From Thermodesulfovibrio sp. N1 (GTDB taxonomy: Bacteria > Nitrospirota > Thermodesulfovibrionia > Thermodesulfovibrionales > Thermodesulfovibrionaceae), in the NCBI RefSeq assembly GCF_001707915.1, contig NZ_MAVV01000008.1, forward strand, positions 1 through 47,701: DNA of 47,701 nucleotides. The letters run 5' to 3'. Below the pieces are notes generated by a model that ran no database searches, was not told the DNA's origin, and was given only the letters and a program-made list of their open reading frames with translations. Of this stretch, positions 25,003-33,606 are shown one piece after another. The position numbers and the translations under genes were made by a program. Positions within the stretch are counted from its first letter, which is position 1, and each line of letters opens with the position of its first letter.

Positions 25003-26226
25003 ATGAAAATTTGGATATTATTTTTAGCTTTAATTTTCTTTGCTTCAGGTAATGCCTTTGCAGAACAAACGCAAGAACAAGTTACATTGCCTCAGGAACA
25101 GGTTACGTTGTCTTTAGACAAATCTGTCTATGAAGGAGGAGAAATCATTAAAATAAAAGGAAAGGCTCCTGCAGGTAGACCCGTTTATATTGAAATAGCC
25201 TCTGAAAAAAAAGTTCAAGTTTCAAGGCTTGATGCAAGAAGAGATCCAGATACAGGGAAAATACCCTATATATTTTATTTAAGTAAAGATATTCCCGCTC
25301 TGTATATGATTCTTATGCCAAAGGAGGTTGAAGAGGCATATAAAATTGAAGCAGCTAAGGATAAAGACTGGAGCGTAAGCAGAATGCTTACAACAACTGG
25401 AGCAGATGTAGCTTATATAACTCCTGGAAAGGCTGTCGTTGAAAGATGGCAGGCATCTATTTTAGCCACTATAATGGGCTCAAGAGGTGAAAAACTTGAA
25501 CCACTCGATGAAAAGGGTAACAGAAGACAATCAATGCCTCTTATGAAAGCGAGATTTAGATGGCCTGAAAGGATGTTTAGTCCAACAATAAAGATAAATG
25601 AAGACGGAACCTTTGAGGCGGAATATAAATTGCCTGATAACGCACCAAGCGGTAATTATACAGTAATTGCTGTTGTTGATAAAGATTTGAAAAGTGAAAC
25701 TGTAACTTTTAAACATGAACTTTCCTTTGGAGAACTTTATTTTGACAGAGCAGGGCAGAGTCTTAACGTAATCGGACCATTCTTACTCGCAACTGTCGTT
25801 ACCACATTTGGCGTTTTAATGGGTGCTGGTGGAGGTTTTATTCTAAATCCTCTGTTGATATTTATATATGGAATACCTCATACAATTGTAGCAGGCTCTG
25901 TTCTCCCAACAGTTTTATTTAGCCAAGCAAGTGGTATATATAACTACACAAGAATAAAATTCATAAGCTGGAAATTAGGCGTTGGTGTAGGATTGGCGAT
26001 GTTAGCAGGAGGATTCATTGGTCCTAAGCTTACAGAGATGATAACTCTTGAACAATATAAGTTTCTCTTTGGTTGGGTGCTTTTAATTCTTGGTGCTATT
26101 ATGCTTTGGCAGACAACGCCAAAATACATTGAAAGAAACAAAAAAGAACAGGCTATTTTAAAAGAATTCAAGAGAAGGGCAGAGGAAGCAGCTGCTAAAA
26201 AAGCTGAGAAAAAATTACAAAAATAG
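25003..26226 (+). CDS. TauE/SafE-type permease half fused to an exported beta domain
   Basis: This 407-residue protein has a signal peptide (1-20) and an extracytoplasmic beta-rich domain (about 35-240, opening LSLDKSVYEGGEIIKIKGKA, like bacterial Ig/macroglobulin-type domains). Four TM helices follow (about 255-370), carrying the DUF81/TauE-SafE repeat motif GVLMGAGGGFILNPLLIFI with IPHTIVAGSVLPTV. The charged C-terminal tail (about 375-407) is Lys/Ala/Glu rich. TauE/SafE proteins export sulfite, sulfoacetate or similar anions, or import other small anions, and normally contain two such repeats. Only the first is here, and the second is the next gene. A GGAGGGGAG site precedes ATG. Confidence 0.8.
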   Translation: MKIWILFLALIFFASGNAFAEQTQEQVTLPQEQVTLSLDKSVYEGGEIIKIKGKAPAGRPVYIEIASEKKVQVSRLDARRDPDTGKIPYIFYLSKDIPALYMILMPKEVEEAYKIEAAKDKDWSVSRMLTTTGADVAYITPGKAVVERWQASILATIMGSRGEKLEPLDEKGNRRQSMPLMKARFRWPERMFSPTIKINEDGTFEAEYKLPDNAPSGNYTVIAVVDKDLKSETVTFKHELSFGELYFDRAGQSLNVIGPFLLATVVTTFGVLMGAGGGFILNPLLIFIYGIPHTIVAGSVLPTVLFSQASGIYNYTRIKFISWKLGVGVGLAMLAGGFIGPKLTEMITLEQYKFLFGWVLLILGAIMLWQTTPKYIERNKKEQAILKEFKRRAEEAAAKKAEKKLQK

Positions 26227-26241
26227 TAAAGGAGGTATGCT

Positions 26242-26643
26242 ATGAAAATTGAATTCTGGGGACAAGAATTTAAAGCAAATATGATAGTTGGCTGTACTGG
26301 TGGTTTTTTAATAGCAGTAATGTCAAGTATGTTTGGTTTTGGTGGCGGTCCTTTCATGGTTCCTTTAATGACTGTAATAATGGGACTTCCTATGTATGTC
26401 GTTGTCGGAAGCTCTCTTTTAGCCATATTTTTTAACACTTCAATGGCAACTGCTAGAGTGATTGGCTTTGGAAATGTAGATTTCTTACTGTTTGCTATAA
26501 TGGCTATTGGTGCTATAATTGGAGGTAATGTTGGTCCAAGAATAGCTCAAAAATTGAATCCTCTTTGGGTCAAAAGGGTAGCTGTTATTGGTCTTACAAT
26601 ACTAGCATTCATGCTTTTAGGCGTAATACCTACGCCAAGATAA
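26242..26643 (+). CDS. TauE/SafE-type permease, second half as a separate gene
   Basis: This 133-residue protein has four TM helices carrying one DUF81/TauE-SafE repeat: FLIAVMSSMFGFGGGPFMVP, then LPMYVVVGSSLLAIFFNTSM, VDFLLFAIMAIGAIIGG and RIAQKLNPLWVKR. It starts 15 bp after the first half with its own strong AAAGGAGG site, so this looks like a true split gene rather than a frameshift. The two products probably form one transporter. A glycine-rich GxGGG motif is present in both halves. Confidence 0.8.
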   Translation: MKIEFWGQEFKANMIVGCTGGFLIAVMSSMFGFGGGPFMVPLMTVIMGLPMYVVVGSSLLAIFFNTSMATARVIGFGNVDFLLFAIMAIGAIIGGNVGPRIAQKLNPLWVKRVAVIGLTILAFMLLGVIPTPR

Positions 26644-26664
26644 AAAAATAAAAGGAGGTTTGTC

Positions 26665-27501
26665 ATGAGTAAGAAGTTGTTGTTAATTGCCTTAGTTGTA
26701 TTGCTGGTGTTTCCTTTCAATGCAATTGCAAAGGAGTTGAAGTTTGGTGTTCTGCCAAGGCTTACAGAGAAGGAAATGAGAGAAGGTTTTACACCCCTTG
26801 CTGACTATTTAAGTAAAGAGTTAGGAGTCAAGGTTGTTCTTGTGATACCAAAGGATTTTGACACATGGAGAAAAGAAGCTGAAGCAAGACAATACGATTT
26901 TGTCTACACCAATCCCTATCTTTATGTTTTACTAAAAAAGGCAGTTCCTGAAACAGAACCGCTTGTTATAGCTTCAGAACCAGAGATTGGTGATGATATC
27001 AAAGGAACAATAATAGTTAAAAAGGAAAGTCCTATTAAAACAATTGCTGATCTTAAAGGAAAAACCATTGCTGCAACAGATCCAGGTTCAGCAGGTGCGT
27101 ACCTTGTACAGATGATGATGTTAGCAAAGGCTGGTATAAAAAAGGATGATGTCAAAATAATATTTGAAAAGAAACGTGATCCTGTTGCAGAAGCTGTACT
27201 TACTGGAAAGGCAGATGCAGGTTTTGTAAGAGATGATGATGTTGAAAAATTAAAAGTTGGTGCAGGTAAATTCCGTAAGTTAGCAGTAAGTGAGCCAATA
27301 CCTAATTGGCCTATAGCTATATCAAAGAAAATGGATCCTGAATTAGCAAAAAAATTAAGAGATGCATTGATTAAACTCAAAAAAGGTGATCTTAAGACTA
27401 TATCAGTATTAGGACCAGCAAGAATAGAAGGTTTTGTCCCAGTAAAAGACAAAGATTATGATATTATGAGAGAAGCTGCCAAGGCAGTTGGTGCATGGTA
27501 A
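26665..27501 (+). CDS. PhnD-like periplasmic oxyanion-binding protein
   Basis: This 278-residue protein has a signal peptide (cleavage near AIAKE, residue 23) and the PhnD/phosphonate-binding fold. Visible motifs are LKFGVLPRLTEKEM, FTPLADYLSKELG, the hinge YDFVYTNPYLYVLL, IADLKGKTIAATDPGSAGAY, GKADAGFVRDDDVEKL and PNWPIAISKKMD. The family binds phosphonate, phosphite and related oxyanions, and relatives act as sensors (AioX). There is no Cys in the mature part. No ABC permease or ATPase is encoded nearby, so a role in sensing or in delivery to the adjacent permease is inferred. Confidence 0.85.
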   Translation: MSKKLLLIALVVLLVFPFNAIAKELKFGVLPRLTEKEMREGFTPLADYLSKELGVKVVLVIPKDFDTWRKEAEARQYDFVYTNPYLYVLLKKAVPETEPLVIASEPEIGDDIKGTIIVKKESPIKTIADLKGKTIAATDPGSAGAYLVQMMMLAKAGIKKDDVKIIFEKKRDPVAEAVLTGKADAGFVRDDDVEKLKVGAGKFRKLAVSEPIPNWPIAISKKMDPELAKKLRDALIKLKKGDLKTISVLGPARIEGFVPVKDKDYDIMREAAKAVGAW

Positions 27502-27517
27502 ATGTTTTTGATTTAAA

Positions 27518-27555
27518 ATTAAGAAAGTGGGGACTTAGTTCCCCACTTTCTTAAT
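27518..27555 (+). terminator. Strong hairpin after the PhnD-like gene
   Basis: A perfect 16-bp stem (27518-27533 with 27540-27555, including AAGTGGGGA/TCCCCACTT) has a 6-nt loop CTTAGT. The following bases are AT-rich without a T-run, so it may be a weak terminator, a processing-protection hairpin or a transcription-reducing element between the PhnD-like gene and the molybdoenzyme. The remaining gap to 27676 holds an AT-rich stretch in which I see no convincing promoter. Confidence 0.7.
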
Positions 27556-27676
27556 AAATTTAAATTTATATTTATAAAAAATCAAGTTAAAACTCTTTGG
27601 GATTTCTATAAACAATGTAAAAGAAAGTTTTAAAAATTATAGAATAAAAGGTTTTGAAATTAAAAGGAGGTGAAAA

Positions 27677-29770
27677 ATGTCTAAAGTTTCATCTGTATAC
27701 AGCAATTGTGGAATGTGTTCAGTAAGATGTCCCATACAGGTAGAAGTTATTAATGGAAGAGTTACTTGGATAGAAGGAAATCCCTATGTTGCAGGCATAG
27801 AAAGCAGTCTTTGTGCTAAGGGCTCTGCTGGACTGTCTCTTCTTTATGACTTTGAAAGACCTCAATATCCCATGATAAGGACTGGTGAAAGAGGTTCTGG
27901 TCAGTTTAAAAGAGCAACATGGGATGAAGCCTTTGCCTATGTAGCAGAGGCATTGAATAAAATTCAATCTCAGTATGGCAAAAAATCTGTTGCACTACTT
28001 GACAGAGGTGCAGGATTATTTGGTGAAATTCAAAGATGTTTTCTAAGAGCAATTGGTTCACCAAATTATTTTAGTCATGATGACTTTTGCAGAAAAAATG
28101 TTGACCTTGCCTATCAAAGCCTTCTTGGATATGGAAGGCCAGAGATTGGTTATGACTTTGCAAATACCCGTCATATGGTTTTTTATGGTAGAAACGCCAT
28201 TGAAGCATTGGGTGTAAGGGAGGTTAACAATATTGTTAAGGCTCTTACAAATGGTGCTAAACTTACATACATTGATGTAAGAGCAACTAAAACTGCAACA
28301 AAGGCTACAAAATTTTTGCAAATAAGACCAGGCACTGATTATGCTTTAAATCTTGCACTAATTCATGTAATTTTAAGAGAAAACCTTTTTGATAGAGACT
28401 TTGTAGACCGCTTTGTAACTGGACTTCCAGAGCTTGAAAACTTCATTAAACCCTACACTCCAGATTGGGCTGAAAAAGAAACAGGAATTCCAGCCTATGA
28501 AATAATTAATCTTGCAAGACAGCTTGCCTCTGACAGCCCTAAAGTAATCCTTTATCCTGGATGGTTTGCTGCAAGAACAATGGATTCCTTTTATTTTGCA
28601 AGGTCAGTGATAATTCTGAATGCCCTTCTTGGAAGCATTGAACAGAAGGGTGGGTTAATTTTAGCAAAAACTCCAAAAGAAGTTGGAGCAAAGGGACTTA
28701 ATAGTATTCTTGAAAGAATTCCCGCACCAGCTGACAAAAGAGTTGAAGCAGAGGAAGGCAAAGGCTTCCTTTATGATGGTGCAGGACATATTCTTCACCT
28801 ATACAGAGCTATAAAAACAGGTGAACCCTATCCAATAAAAGCACTTTTTGTTGTCCGTTATGATCCCTTTGCAGGTATCACCCATAAAGACATAAAAGAA
28901 ATTTTAAATGGACTTGATCTTCTTGTTGCAGTAGATACAAATTATTCAGCTACTGCCTGGTATGCTGATGTGGTTCTTCCAGAGTCTACCTATCTTGAAA
29001 GGGATGATATAATAGGGCTCCAAAGAGGAGCAAAGCCAACATTAGTAATGCGCAGGAAAGCAATAAATCCTATCTATGACACCAAAGGTAAATGGGAAAT
29101 ATTCACAGGACTTACAAAAGCCTGTGGTGCAGGTGAGCACATGCCCTATGAAACAATAGAAGATATATGGAATTATCAACTTGAAGGAACAGGAATAAAA
29201 ATTGAAGATTTCAACAAAAATGGACAGGTTGCACTTTGTAAAAATCCAGTGATGTACAGTAGAGATGAGCTTAAGTTTAAAACACCTTCAGGAAAAGTAG
29301 AGATACTTTCAAGTAAGATGACAGAAAGAGAAGTTCCATATTTTCTTGATTTCCAGACACCTCCGAAACCAAATATTGAAGAAGGAGAATTTAGACTTGT
29401 CTTTGGAAGAATGGCAGTTCACACCCATGTTCAAACCCATAACAACAAGTACCTAAATGAGATTGTACCAGAGAATGAACTCTGGATAAATGAAGGAGTA
29501 GCTAAAAAACTTGGTATAAAAGATGGAGATACTGTTGAGGTTTCCTCTGGTGATTACAGTGGAAAAATTAAGGCAAAGGTAACTCCATTCATTCATCCAG
29601 AGGCTGTATTTATGTACCGTGGATTTGAAAATGAAGTTCCTGTCAAAACTCGCTCCTATGGGAAAGGTCTTAATGAAGGCAGGCTCCTTAAAGGTGCCTT
29701 TGAAAAGATGGCCTATGGAAGCCATACAGGTGCTCTTTTTGAATGTTTTGTTAAGGTAAGAAAGGCATAG
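27677..29770 (+). CDS. Cytoplasmic molybdopterin oxidoreductase (DMSO reductase family)
   Basis: This 697-residue enzyme has a [4Fe-4S] motif at Cys11, Cys14, Cys18 and Cys46, followed by molybdopterin domains. Cys138 (DDFCRKNVDLAY) aligns with the Mo/W ligand position, as in polysulfide/thiosulfate/arsenate-reductase relatives. It has no N-terminal signal: the first Cys is at residue 11 and no RR motif is seen, so it should stay in the cytoplasm. It is clearly homologous to the Tat-exported enzyme at 14555 (shared GTDLALxLxxI-type and FKTPSGK regions). The substrate is unknown, and the context suggests a sulfur or other oxyanion. A strong AAAGGAGGTG precedes ATG. Confidence 0.85.
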   Translation: MSKVSSVYSNCGMCSVRCPIQVEVINGRVTWIEGNPYVAGIESSLCAKGSAGLSLLYDFERPQYPMIRTGERGSGQFKRATWDEAFAYVAEALNKIQSQYGKKSVALLDRGAGLFGEIQRCFLRAIGSPNYFSHDDFCRKNVDLAYQSLLGYGRPEIGYDFANTRHMVFYGRNAIEALGVREVNNIVKALTNGAKLTYIDVRATKTATKATKFLQIRPGTDYALNLALIHVILRENLFDRDFVDRFVTGLPELENFIKPYTPDWAEKETGIPAYEIINLARQLASDSPKVILYPGWFAARTMDSFYFARSVIILNALLGSIEQKGGLILAKTPKEVGAKGLNSILERIPAPADKRVEAEEGKGFLYDGAGHILHLYRAIKTGEPYPIKALFVVRYDPFAGITHKDIKEILNGLDLLVAVDTNYSATAWYADVVLPESTYLERDDIIGLQRGAKPTLVMRRKAINPIYDTKGKWEIFTGLTKACGAGEHMPYETIEDIWNYQLEGTGIKIEDFNKNGQVALCKNPVMYSRDELKFKTPSGKVEILSSKMTEREVPYFLDFQTPPKPNIEEGEFRLVFGRMAVHTHVQTHNNKYLNEIVPENELWINEGVAKKLGIKDGDTVEVSSGDYSGKIKAKVTPFIHPEAVFMYRGFENEVPVKTRSYGKGLNEGRLLKGAFEKMAYGSHTGALFECFVKVRKA

Positions 29771-29781
29771 GAGGTGAATAG

Positions 29782-30288
29782 ATGAGCATTTATTACATAT
29801 ATCAAGATCATGAAAAATGTATAGGCTGTTATGCCTGTGAAGTTCATTGTAAAACAAAAAATGACTTACCTGTTGGTCCAAGGCTTTGTAGAATCATAGA
29901 AACTGATATAAAATTGGTCGGAGGACTGCCAAGACAGAGATTTGTATTTATGCCTTGTTTTCATTGTGAAGACCCTTGGTGTGTTAAAGCCTGTCCAACA
30001 GGGGCAATGCAAAAACGTTCAAAGGACGGAATTGTTTTTATTGAACAGAGCCTGTGTATAGGTTGTAAATCCTGTATTACAGCCTGTCCATGGGGAGTTC
30101 CTCAATGGAATTCTGAAACAGGAAGGGTTGTCAAATGTGATTACTGTAAAGACAGAGTTGATCAGGGATTAAAACCTGCATGTGTAACTAAATGTACAAC
30201 AAAGGCATTAAGATTCATCTCAGCCGATGAAGCATCAAGGTTAAAAAGAGAGAGATTCGTTAAGGATACTTATGAATCCCTTTATTGA
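29782..30288 (+). CDS. 4Fe-4S ferredoxin-type subunit of the cytoplasmic molybdoenzyme
   Basis: This 168-residue protein has four Cys clusters of the PsrB/NrfC type: CIGCYACEVHCK near 14, CFHCEDPWCVKACP near 62, CIGCKSCITACP near 94, and CDYCKDRVDQGLKPACVTKC near 120-139. It carries electrons to or from the catalytic subunit encoded 11 bp upstream. No membrane-anchor gene follows, unlike the operon at 14555, so the pair probably works with a soluble donor or acceptor. GGAGGTG precedes ATG. Confidence 0.9.
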   Translation: MSIYYIYQDHEKCIGCYACEVHCKTKNDLPVGPRLCRIIETDIKLVGGLPRQRFVFMPCFHCEDPWCVKACPTGAMQKRSKDGIVFIEQSLCIGCKSCITACPWGVPQWNSETGRVVKCDYCKDRVDQGLKPACVTKCTTKALRFISADEASRLKRERFVKDTYESLY

Positions 30289-30306
30289 TTTAAAATTTTT
30301 TAAATA

Positions 30307-30394
30307 TGAGATTCTTCACCTTCGTATACGCTTAGGGTCAGAATGACAAATACTTAATCTGTCATTCTTAAGGACAAAATCTGGAAGAATCTCA
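30307..30394. repeat. Nested palindromic repeat element (REP/MITE-like)
   Basis: The outer arms TGAGATTCTTC (30307-30317) and GAAGAATCTCA (30384-30394) are perfect inverted repeats. Inside, AGAATGACA (30340-30348) and TGTCATTCT (30360-30368) form a second inverted pair. The layout matches widely spread bacterial palindromic elements with GATTCTTC...AGAATGACA arms. It is 45 bp upstream of nuoB. No second copy was seen in the window. The whole 151-bp gap 30289-30439 is taken up by this element and its flanks. Confidence 0.8.
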
Positions 30395-30439
30395 AAAAAG
30401 TTAATTTTGATTTCTGACATCACTTTGGAAAAGAAAAAA

Positions 30440-30964
30440 ATGACAGATACTAAAGAAATAAAAGAACTAATTGAAGTTGATGACGGAGTAAGGATTATCA
30501 AGGGTAGTAATGTAATCTTTACTACCCTTGATAAAATTGTTAACTGGGGGAGGTCAAATTCTCTTTGGCCTCTTACTTTTGGACTTGCCTGTTGTGCTAT
30601 TGAGATGATGGCTGCAGGAGCATCCCATCATGACCTTGACAGATTTGGAATACTTTTCAGAGCGTCGCCAAGGCAGGCAGATGTGATAATTATAGCTGGT
30701 ACTGTTACCTATAAAATGGCACCTGTTGTAAAAAGAGTTTATGATCAGATGCCAGAGCCTAAATATGTTGTTGCAATGGGAAGTTGTGCCTGCACAGGAG
30801 GAATTTTTAATACCTATAGCACAGTTCAGGGTGCAGATCAGTTTTTACCTGTTGATGTCTATATTCCAGGATGTCCACCCCGTCCAGAGGCTTTAATGTA
30901 TGGCTTACTTAAACTTAAAGAAAAAATAATGAAGGAGCAGGGAAGATGGGGCAGTTGGAAATAG
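30440..30964 (+). CDS. nuoB: Complex I subunit NuoB (N2 cluster)
   Basis: This 174-residue protein contains all four ligands of the N2 [4Fe-4S] cluster: the CC pair in [15 protein letters not shown], the Cys in GSCACTGG and the Cys in PGCPPRPEA. It sits in the peripheral arm next to the quinone site. ATG 30440 is chosen over TTG 30407 because the family begins near here. The ribosome-binding site is weak (GGA at 30427). It opens the nuo locus and overlaps nuoD by 19 bp. Confidence 0.95.
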   Translation: MTDTKEIKELIEVDDGVRIIKGSNVIFTTLDKIVNWGRSNSLWPLTFGLACCAIEMMAAGASHHDLDRFGILFRASPRQADVIIIAGTVTYKMAPVVKRVYDQMPEPKYVVAMGSCACTGGIFNTYSTVQGADQFLPVDVYIPGCPPRPEALMYGLLKLKEKIMKEQGRWGSWK

Positions 30965-32151
30965 AAAAATTATCTGAAACAAAATTTGTTCTTCAGATGG
31001 GTCCCCATCATCCTGCAACTCATGGGGTTTTAAAGCTTTATACTGAGTTTGAGGGTGAAAGGGTTTTAAAAATTGTCCCTGATGTAGGTTATCTTCATCG
31101 AGGTATTGAAAAGCTTGCAGAATCAAAGACATATCCTTCAGCAATGACCCTTACAGACAGACTTGATTATATATCAAGTATGACTAACAATATTGGTTAC
31201 TGTCTTGCTGTTGAAAGGCTTATGGGTATTGAGCCACCTCCAAGAGCAAAATATATAAGAACAATGGTGGCAGAGCTTACAAGATTAAGCAGTCACTTAC
31301 TTTGGCTTGCCACCCATGCTCTTGATATTGGAGCAATGACAGTCTTTCTTTATGCCTTCAGAGAAAGAGAGCAGATTCTTGAGCTTTTTGAAAAAATCTG
31401 TGGAGCCCGCCTTACAGTAAGTTATCCGAGAATTGGTGGTGTCAGAGTTGATATAAAAGAGAAGGTTTTAGAGGAAATATCCAAATTTACTGAAATTATG
31501 CTTAATCGCATTGATGAATATGAAGGATTACTTACAGAAAACAGAATATGGATATCAAGAACAAAGGGAGTTGGAGTTGTATCTTCAGAGGAAGCCCTGT
31601 CTTTGGGACTTACAGGTCCTGCTTTGAGAGGTTCAGGTGTTTACTATGATATCAGAAAGCTTATACCCTATGATGCCTACTCTGAGGTTGATTTTGAGGT
31701 TCCCCTTGGAGAAAATGGTGATACCTATGACAGGTACCTTTGTAGAATTCGAGAAATGAAACAGTCTGCATTGATAATAAGACAGTGTATTGAAAAGATG
31801 CCTGAAGGAGAGATAATAGCTGAACAGACAATTGATATTGATATTCCTCATCAAGGGAAAAGAAAAATTTCTGCAGGAGATTCTCTATGGAGTGGTTTTA
31901 TTAAGTTTGTTGATGAGAAAGCTGAGTTGATACCTCCTGGAGAAATATATTCAGCAATTGAAGCACCGAAGGGTGAGCTTGGATTTTATATTGTAAGTGA
32001 TGGTTCAGGAAGACCTTACAGAATGAGGGTCAGGGCACCTTCTTTTGTTCATATTTCGGCAATTCCAAAGCTTTGTGAAGGACATTTACTTGCTGATGTT
32101 ATTGCCATAATCGGAACCCTTGATATTGTTATGGGAGAAGCTGATAGATGA
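30946..32151 (+). CDS. nuoD: Complex I subunit NuoD (49-kDa)
   Basis: This 401-residue protein matches Nuo[15 protein letters not shown] near the N-terminus with the quinone-site His, [18 protein letters not shown] with the quinone-site Tyr, [14 protein letters not shown] and [22 protein letters not shown]. It lacks the four Ni-binding cysteines of hydrogenases, so it is a quinone-reducing complex I subunit and not a hydrogenase subunit. NuoC is a separate gene four positions later, with nuoI and nuoA in between. This order is unusual. Confidence 0.96.
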   Translation: MGQLEIEKLSETKFVLQMGPHHPATHGVLKLYTEFEGERVLKIVPDVGYLHRGIEKLAESKTYPSAMTLTDRLDYISSMTNNIGYCLAVERLMGIEPPPRAKYIRTMVAELTRLSSHLLWLATHALDIGAMTVFLYAFREREQILELFEKICGARLTVSYPRIGGVRVDIKEKVLEEISKFTEIMLNRIDEYEGLLTENRIWISRTKGVGVVSSEEALSLGLTGPALRGSGVYYDIRKLIPYDAYSEVDFEVPLGENGDTYDRYLCRIREMKQSALIIRQCIEKMPEGEIIAEQTIDIDIPHQGKRKISAGDSLWSGFIKFVDEKAELIPPGEIYSAIEAPKGELGFYIVSDGSGRPYRMRVRAPSFVHISAIPKLCEGHLLADVIAIIGTLDIVMGEADR

Positions 32152-32720
32152 ATAATTTGCTGAAAAAAATTTTATTTTTAGATATCATCAAAGGTTTGCT
32201 CATAACCTTTAAAACAATATTTACTCATCCAGTAACAATAAGATATCCAAAGGAAAAAAAAGAACCTGAAGAAGGTTTCAGAGGAAGACATGCCTTTGTT
32301 CGCGATCCTGAAACAGGGAAAGAGAGATGTGTAGCCTGCACAAAGTGTGCTCAGGTTTGTCCTTCTCAATGTATTTATGTTGATTTTTCATTGAATGTGG
32401 AAACAGGTGTAAGAGTTTTAACCAAGTATGAGATAGATGCGTTAAGATGCATTTTCTGTGGATACTGTGAGGAGATATGTCCTGTAAATGCAATTGTCTT
32501 AACAGAATTTTACGAGTATGCTTCCTATGACAGAAAAACAAACTATTTTAATAAAGAATCTTTACTTAAAAACTGGGATGAATTCATAAGCCAATACAAG
32601 GGTAACGAATATATTAACAAATTCTGGTATTTACCGGGGATTAACAGAATGCGACTGCCTGTTGGTAAAAGACAACCAAAACCAGTTCCTATTAGAAAAA
32701 TTGCAGGGGTGAGAGATTAA
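32148..32720 (+). CDS. nuoI: Complex I subunit NuoI (two 4Fe-4S)
   Basis: This 190-residue protein has an N-terminal amphipathic segment and two classical motifs, CVACTKCAQVCP near 62 and CIFCGYCEEICP near 101, for clusters N6a and N6b. It links the electron-input side to N2. Its ATG overlaps nuoD by 4 bp. It sits directly after nuoD rather than after nuoH. The C-terminal part (about 135-190) ends with a basic, proline-rich tail. Confidence 0.95.
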   Translation: MNNLLKKILFLDIIKGLLITFKTIFTHPVTIRYPKEKKEPEEGFRGRHAFVRDPETGKERCVACTKCAQVCPSQCIYVDFSLNVETGVRVLTKYEIDALRCIFCGYCEEICPVNAIVLTEFYEYASYDRKTNYFNKESLLKNWDEFISQYKGNEYINKFWYLPGINRMRLPVGKRQPKPVPIRKIAGVRD

Positions 32721-33100
32721 TGGAGCCAGGAACTTACATACCCTATAAATATCTACCAGTTTTTATTGCATTGGTCTTTTCCACAATTTTTGGATTAGGA
32801 GGACTTTTAATTAATAAATTAGTTGCACCAAGAAAATTTAATCCTGTTAAATTTATTGCCTATGAGTCAGGAAATCTTCCAAGTGGAGAACCGAAAGAAA
32901 GATTTTTCATTGGCTTTTTCCTTCTTGCTATTCTCTTTGTTGTCTTTGATGTGGAAGTTATTTTCCTTTATCCCTGGGCAGTAGCCTTTGATTTATTATC
33001 CATTGAGGGATTCTGGGTGATGATTATTTTTATAGGGCTTATTCTTGTAGGTTACATCTATGAAATTCTTATAGGAGCACTCACATGGCACAGGAAATAG
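32720..33100 (+). CDS. nuoA: Complex I subunit NuoA
   Basis: This 126-residue protein has three TM helices with the family motif YESGNLPSGEPKERFFIGFF and FVVFDVEVIFLYPWAVAF, whose acidic residues and conserved loop lie near the quinone channel. The start ATG shares one base with the nuoI stop (TAATG). NuoA stabilises the junction between the peripheral and membrane arms. Confidence 0.95.
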   Translation: MEPGTYIPYKYLPVFIALVFSTIFGLGGLLINKLVAPRKFNPVKFIAYESGNLPSGEPKERFFIGFFLLAILFVVFDVEVIFLYPWAVAFDLLSIEGFWVMIIFIGLILVGYIYEILIGALTWHRK

Positions 33101-33606
33101 AGAGAAATTATCAGGATTCTCTTAAAATTGCTTTCCTTCTGAGGGAGCAATTTCCTGAGGAAGTCCTTGAAATAACTGAATTTAGAGGTCAGGTGTCAGT
33201 TACAGTAAAAAAGGAAAAAATTAAAGAGATACTTAGATATGTGAAAGAAGAGCAGGGATTTAATCATCTTCAGGACCTCTGCGGAGTTGACTATTATTTA
33301 GAAAATCCAAGATTTGAAGTTGTATATAATCTTTTCAGCATATGGAGAAGGCTTCATATAAGAGTGAAAGCAAAAATTGATGATAAGGAACCAGAAATAG
33401 ACAGTATTACCGATCTTTGGGAGGGTGCAAACTGGCATGAAAGAGAATGTTTTGACATGTTTGGAATAAAGTTTACAGGCCATCCAGACTTAAGAAGAAT
33501 TCTTATGCCTGAGGACTGGGATGGTCATCCTTTAAGGAAGGACTATCCTTTAAAAGGTAGAGAGCTCTGGAGAGGTTTCAAAGAAATTCTTGAGGAGCAA
33601 AAATGA
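33085..33606 (+). CDS. nuoC: Complex I subunit NuoC (30-kDa)
   Basis: This 173-residue protein has the NuoC core: FNHLQDLCGVDY, FEVVYNLFSIWRRLHIRVK, then WEGANWHERECFDMFGIKFTGHP and LRRILMPEDWDGHPLRKDYP. It is a structural part of the quinone-reducing module. Its ATG lies 16 bp inside the nuoA 3' end, preceded by TAGGAG. It is separate from nuoD, so this is not the fused NuoCD form of enterobacteria. Confidence 0.96.
   Translation: MAQEIERNYQDSLKIAFLLREQFPEEVLEITEFRGQVSVTVKKEKIKEILRYVKEEQGFNHLQDLCGVDYYLENPRFEVVYNLFSIWRRLHIRVKAKIDDKEPEIDSITDLWEGANWHERECFDMFGIKFTGHPDLRRILMPEDWDGHPLRKDYPLKGRELWRGFKEILEEQK

Noticed and set aside
25003-26643. A frameshift or sequencing error splitting one TauE/SafE gene.
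   Set aside because: The second half has its own strong Shine-Dalgarno and ATG 15 bp after the first stop, and the first half ends in a natural charged tail.
30407-30439. An 11-residue N-terminal extension of NuoB from TTG 30407.
   Set aside because: It has no ribosome-binding site, it lies close to the repeat element, and NuoB proteins normally start near ATG 30440.
30440-32151. A membrane-bound NiFe hydrogenase (Ech/Mbh type) rather than complex I.
   Set aside because: NuoD lacks the four Ni-ligand cysteines and has quinone-site His/Tyr residues. NuoA, NuoJ and NuoK are all present.
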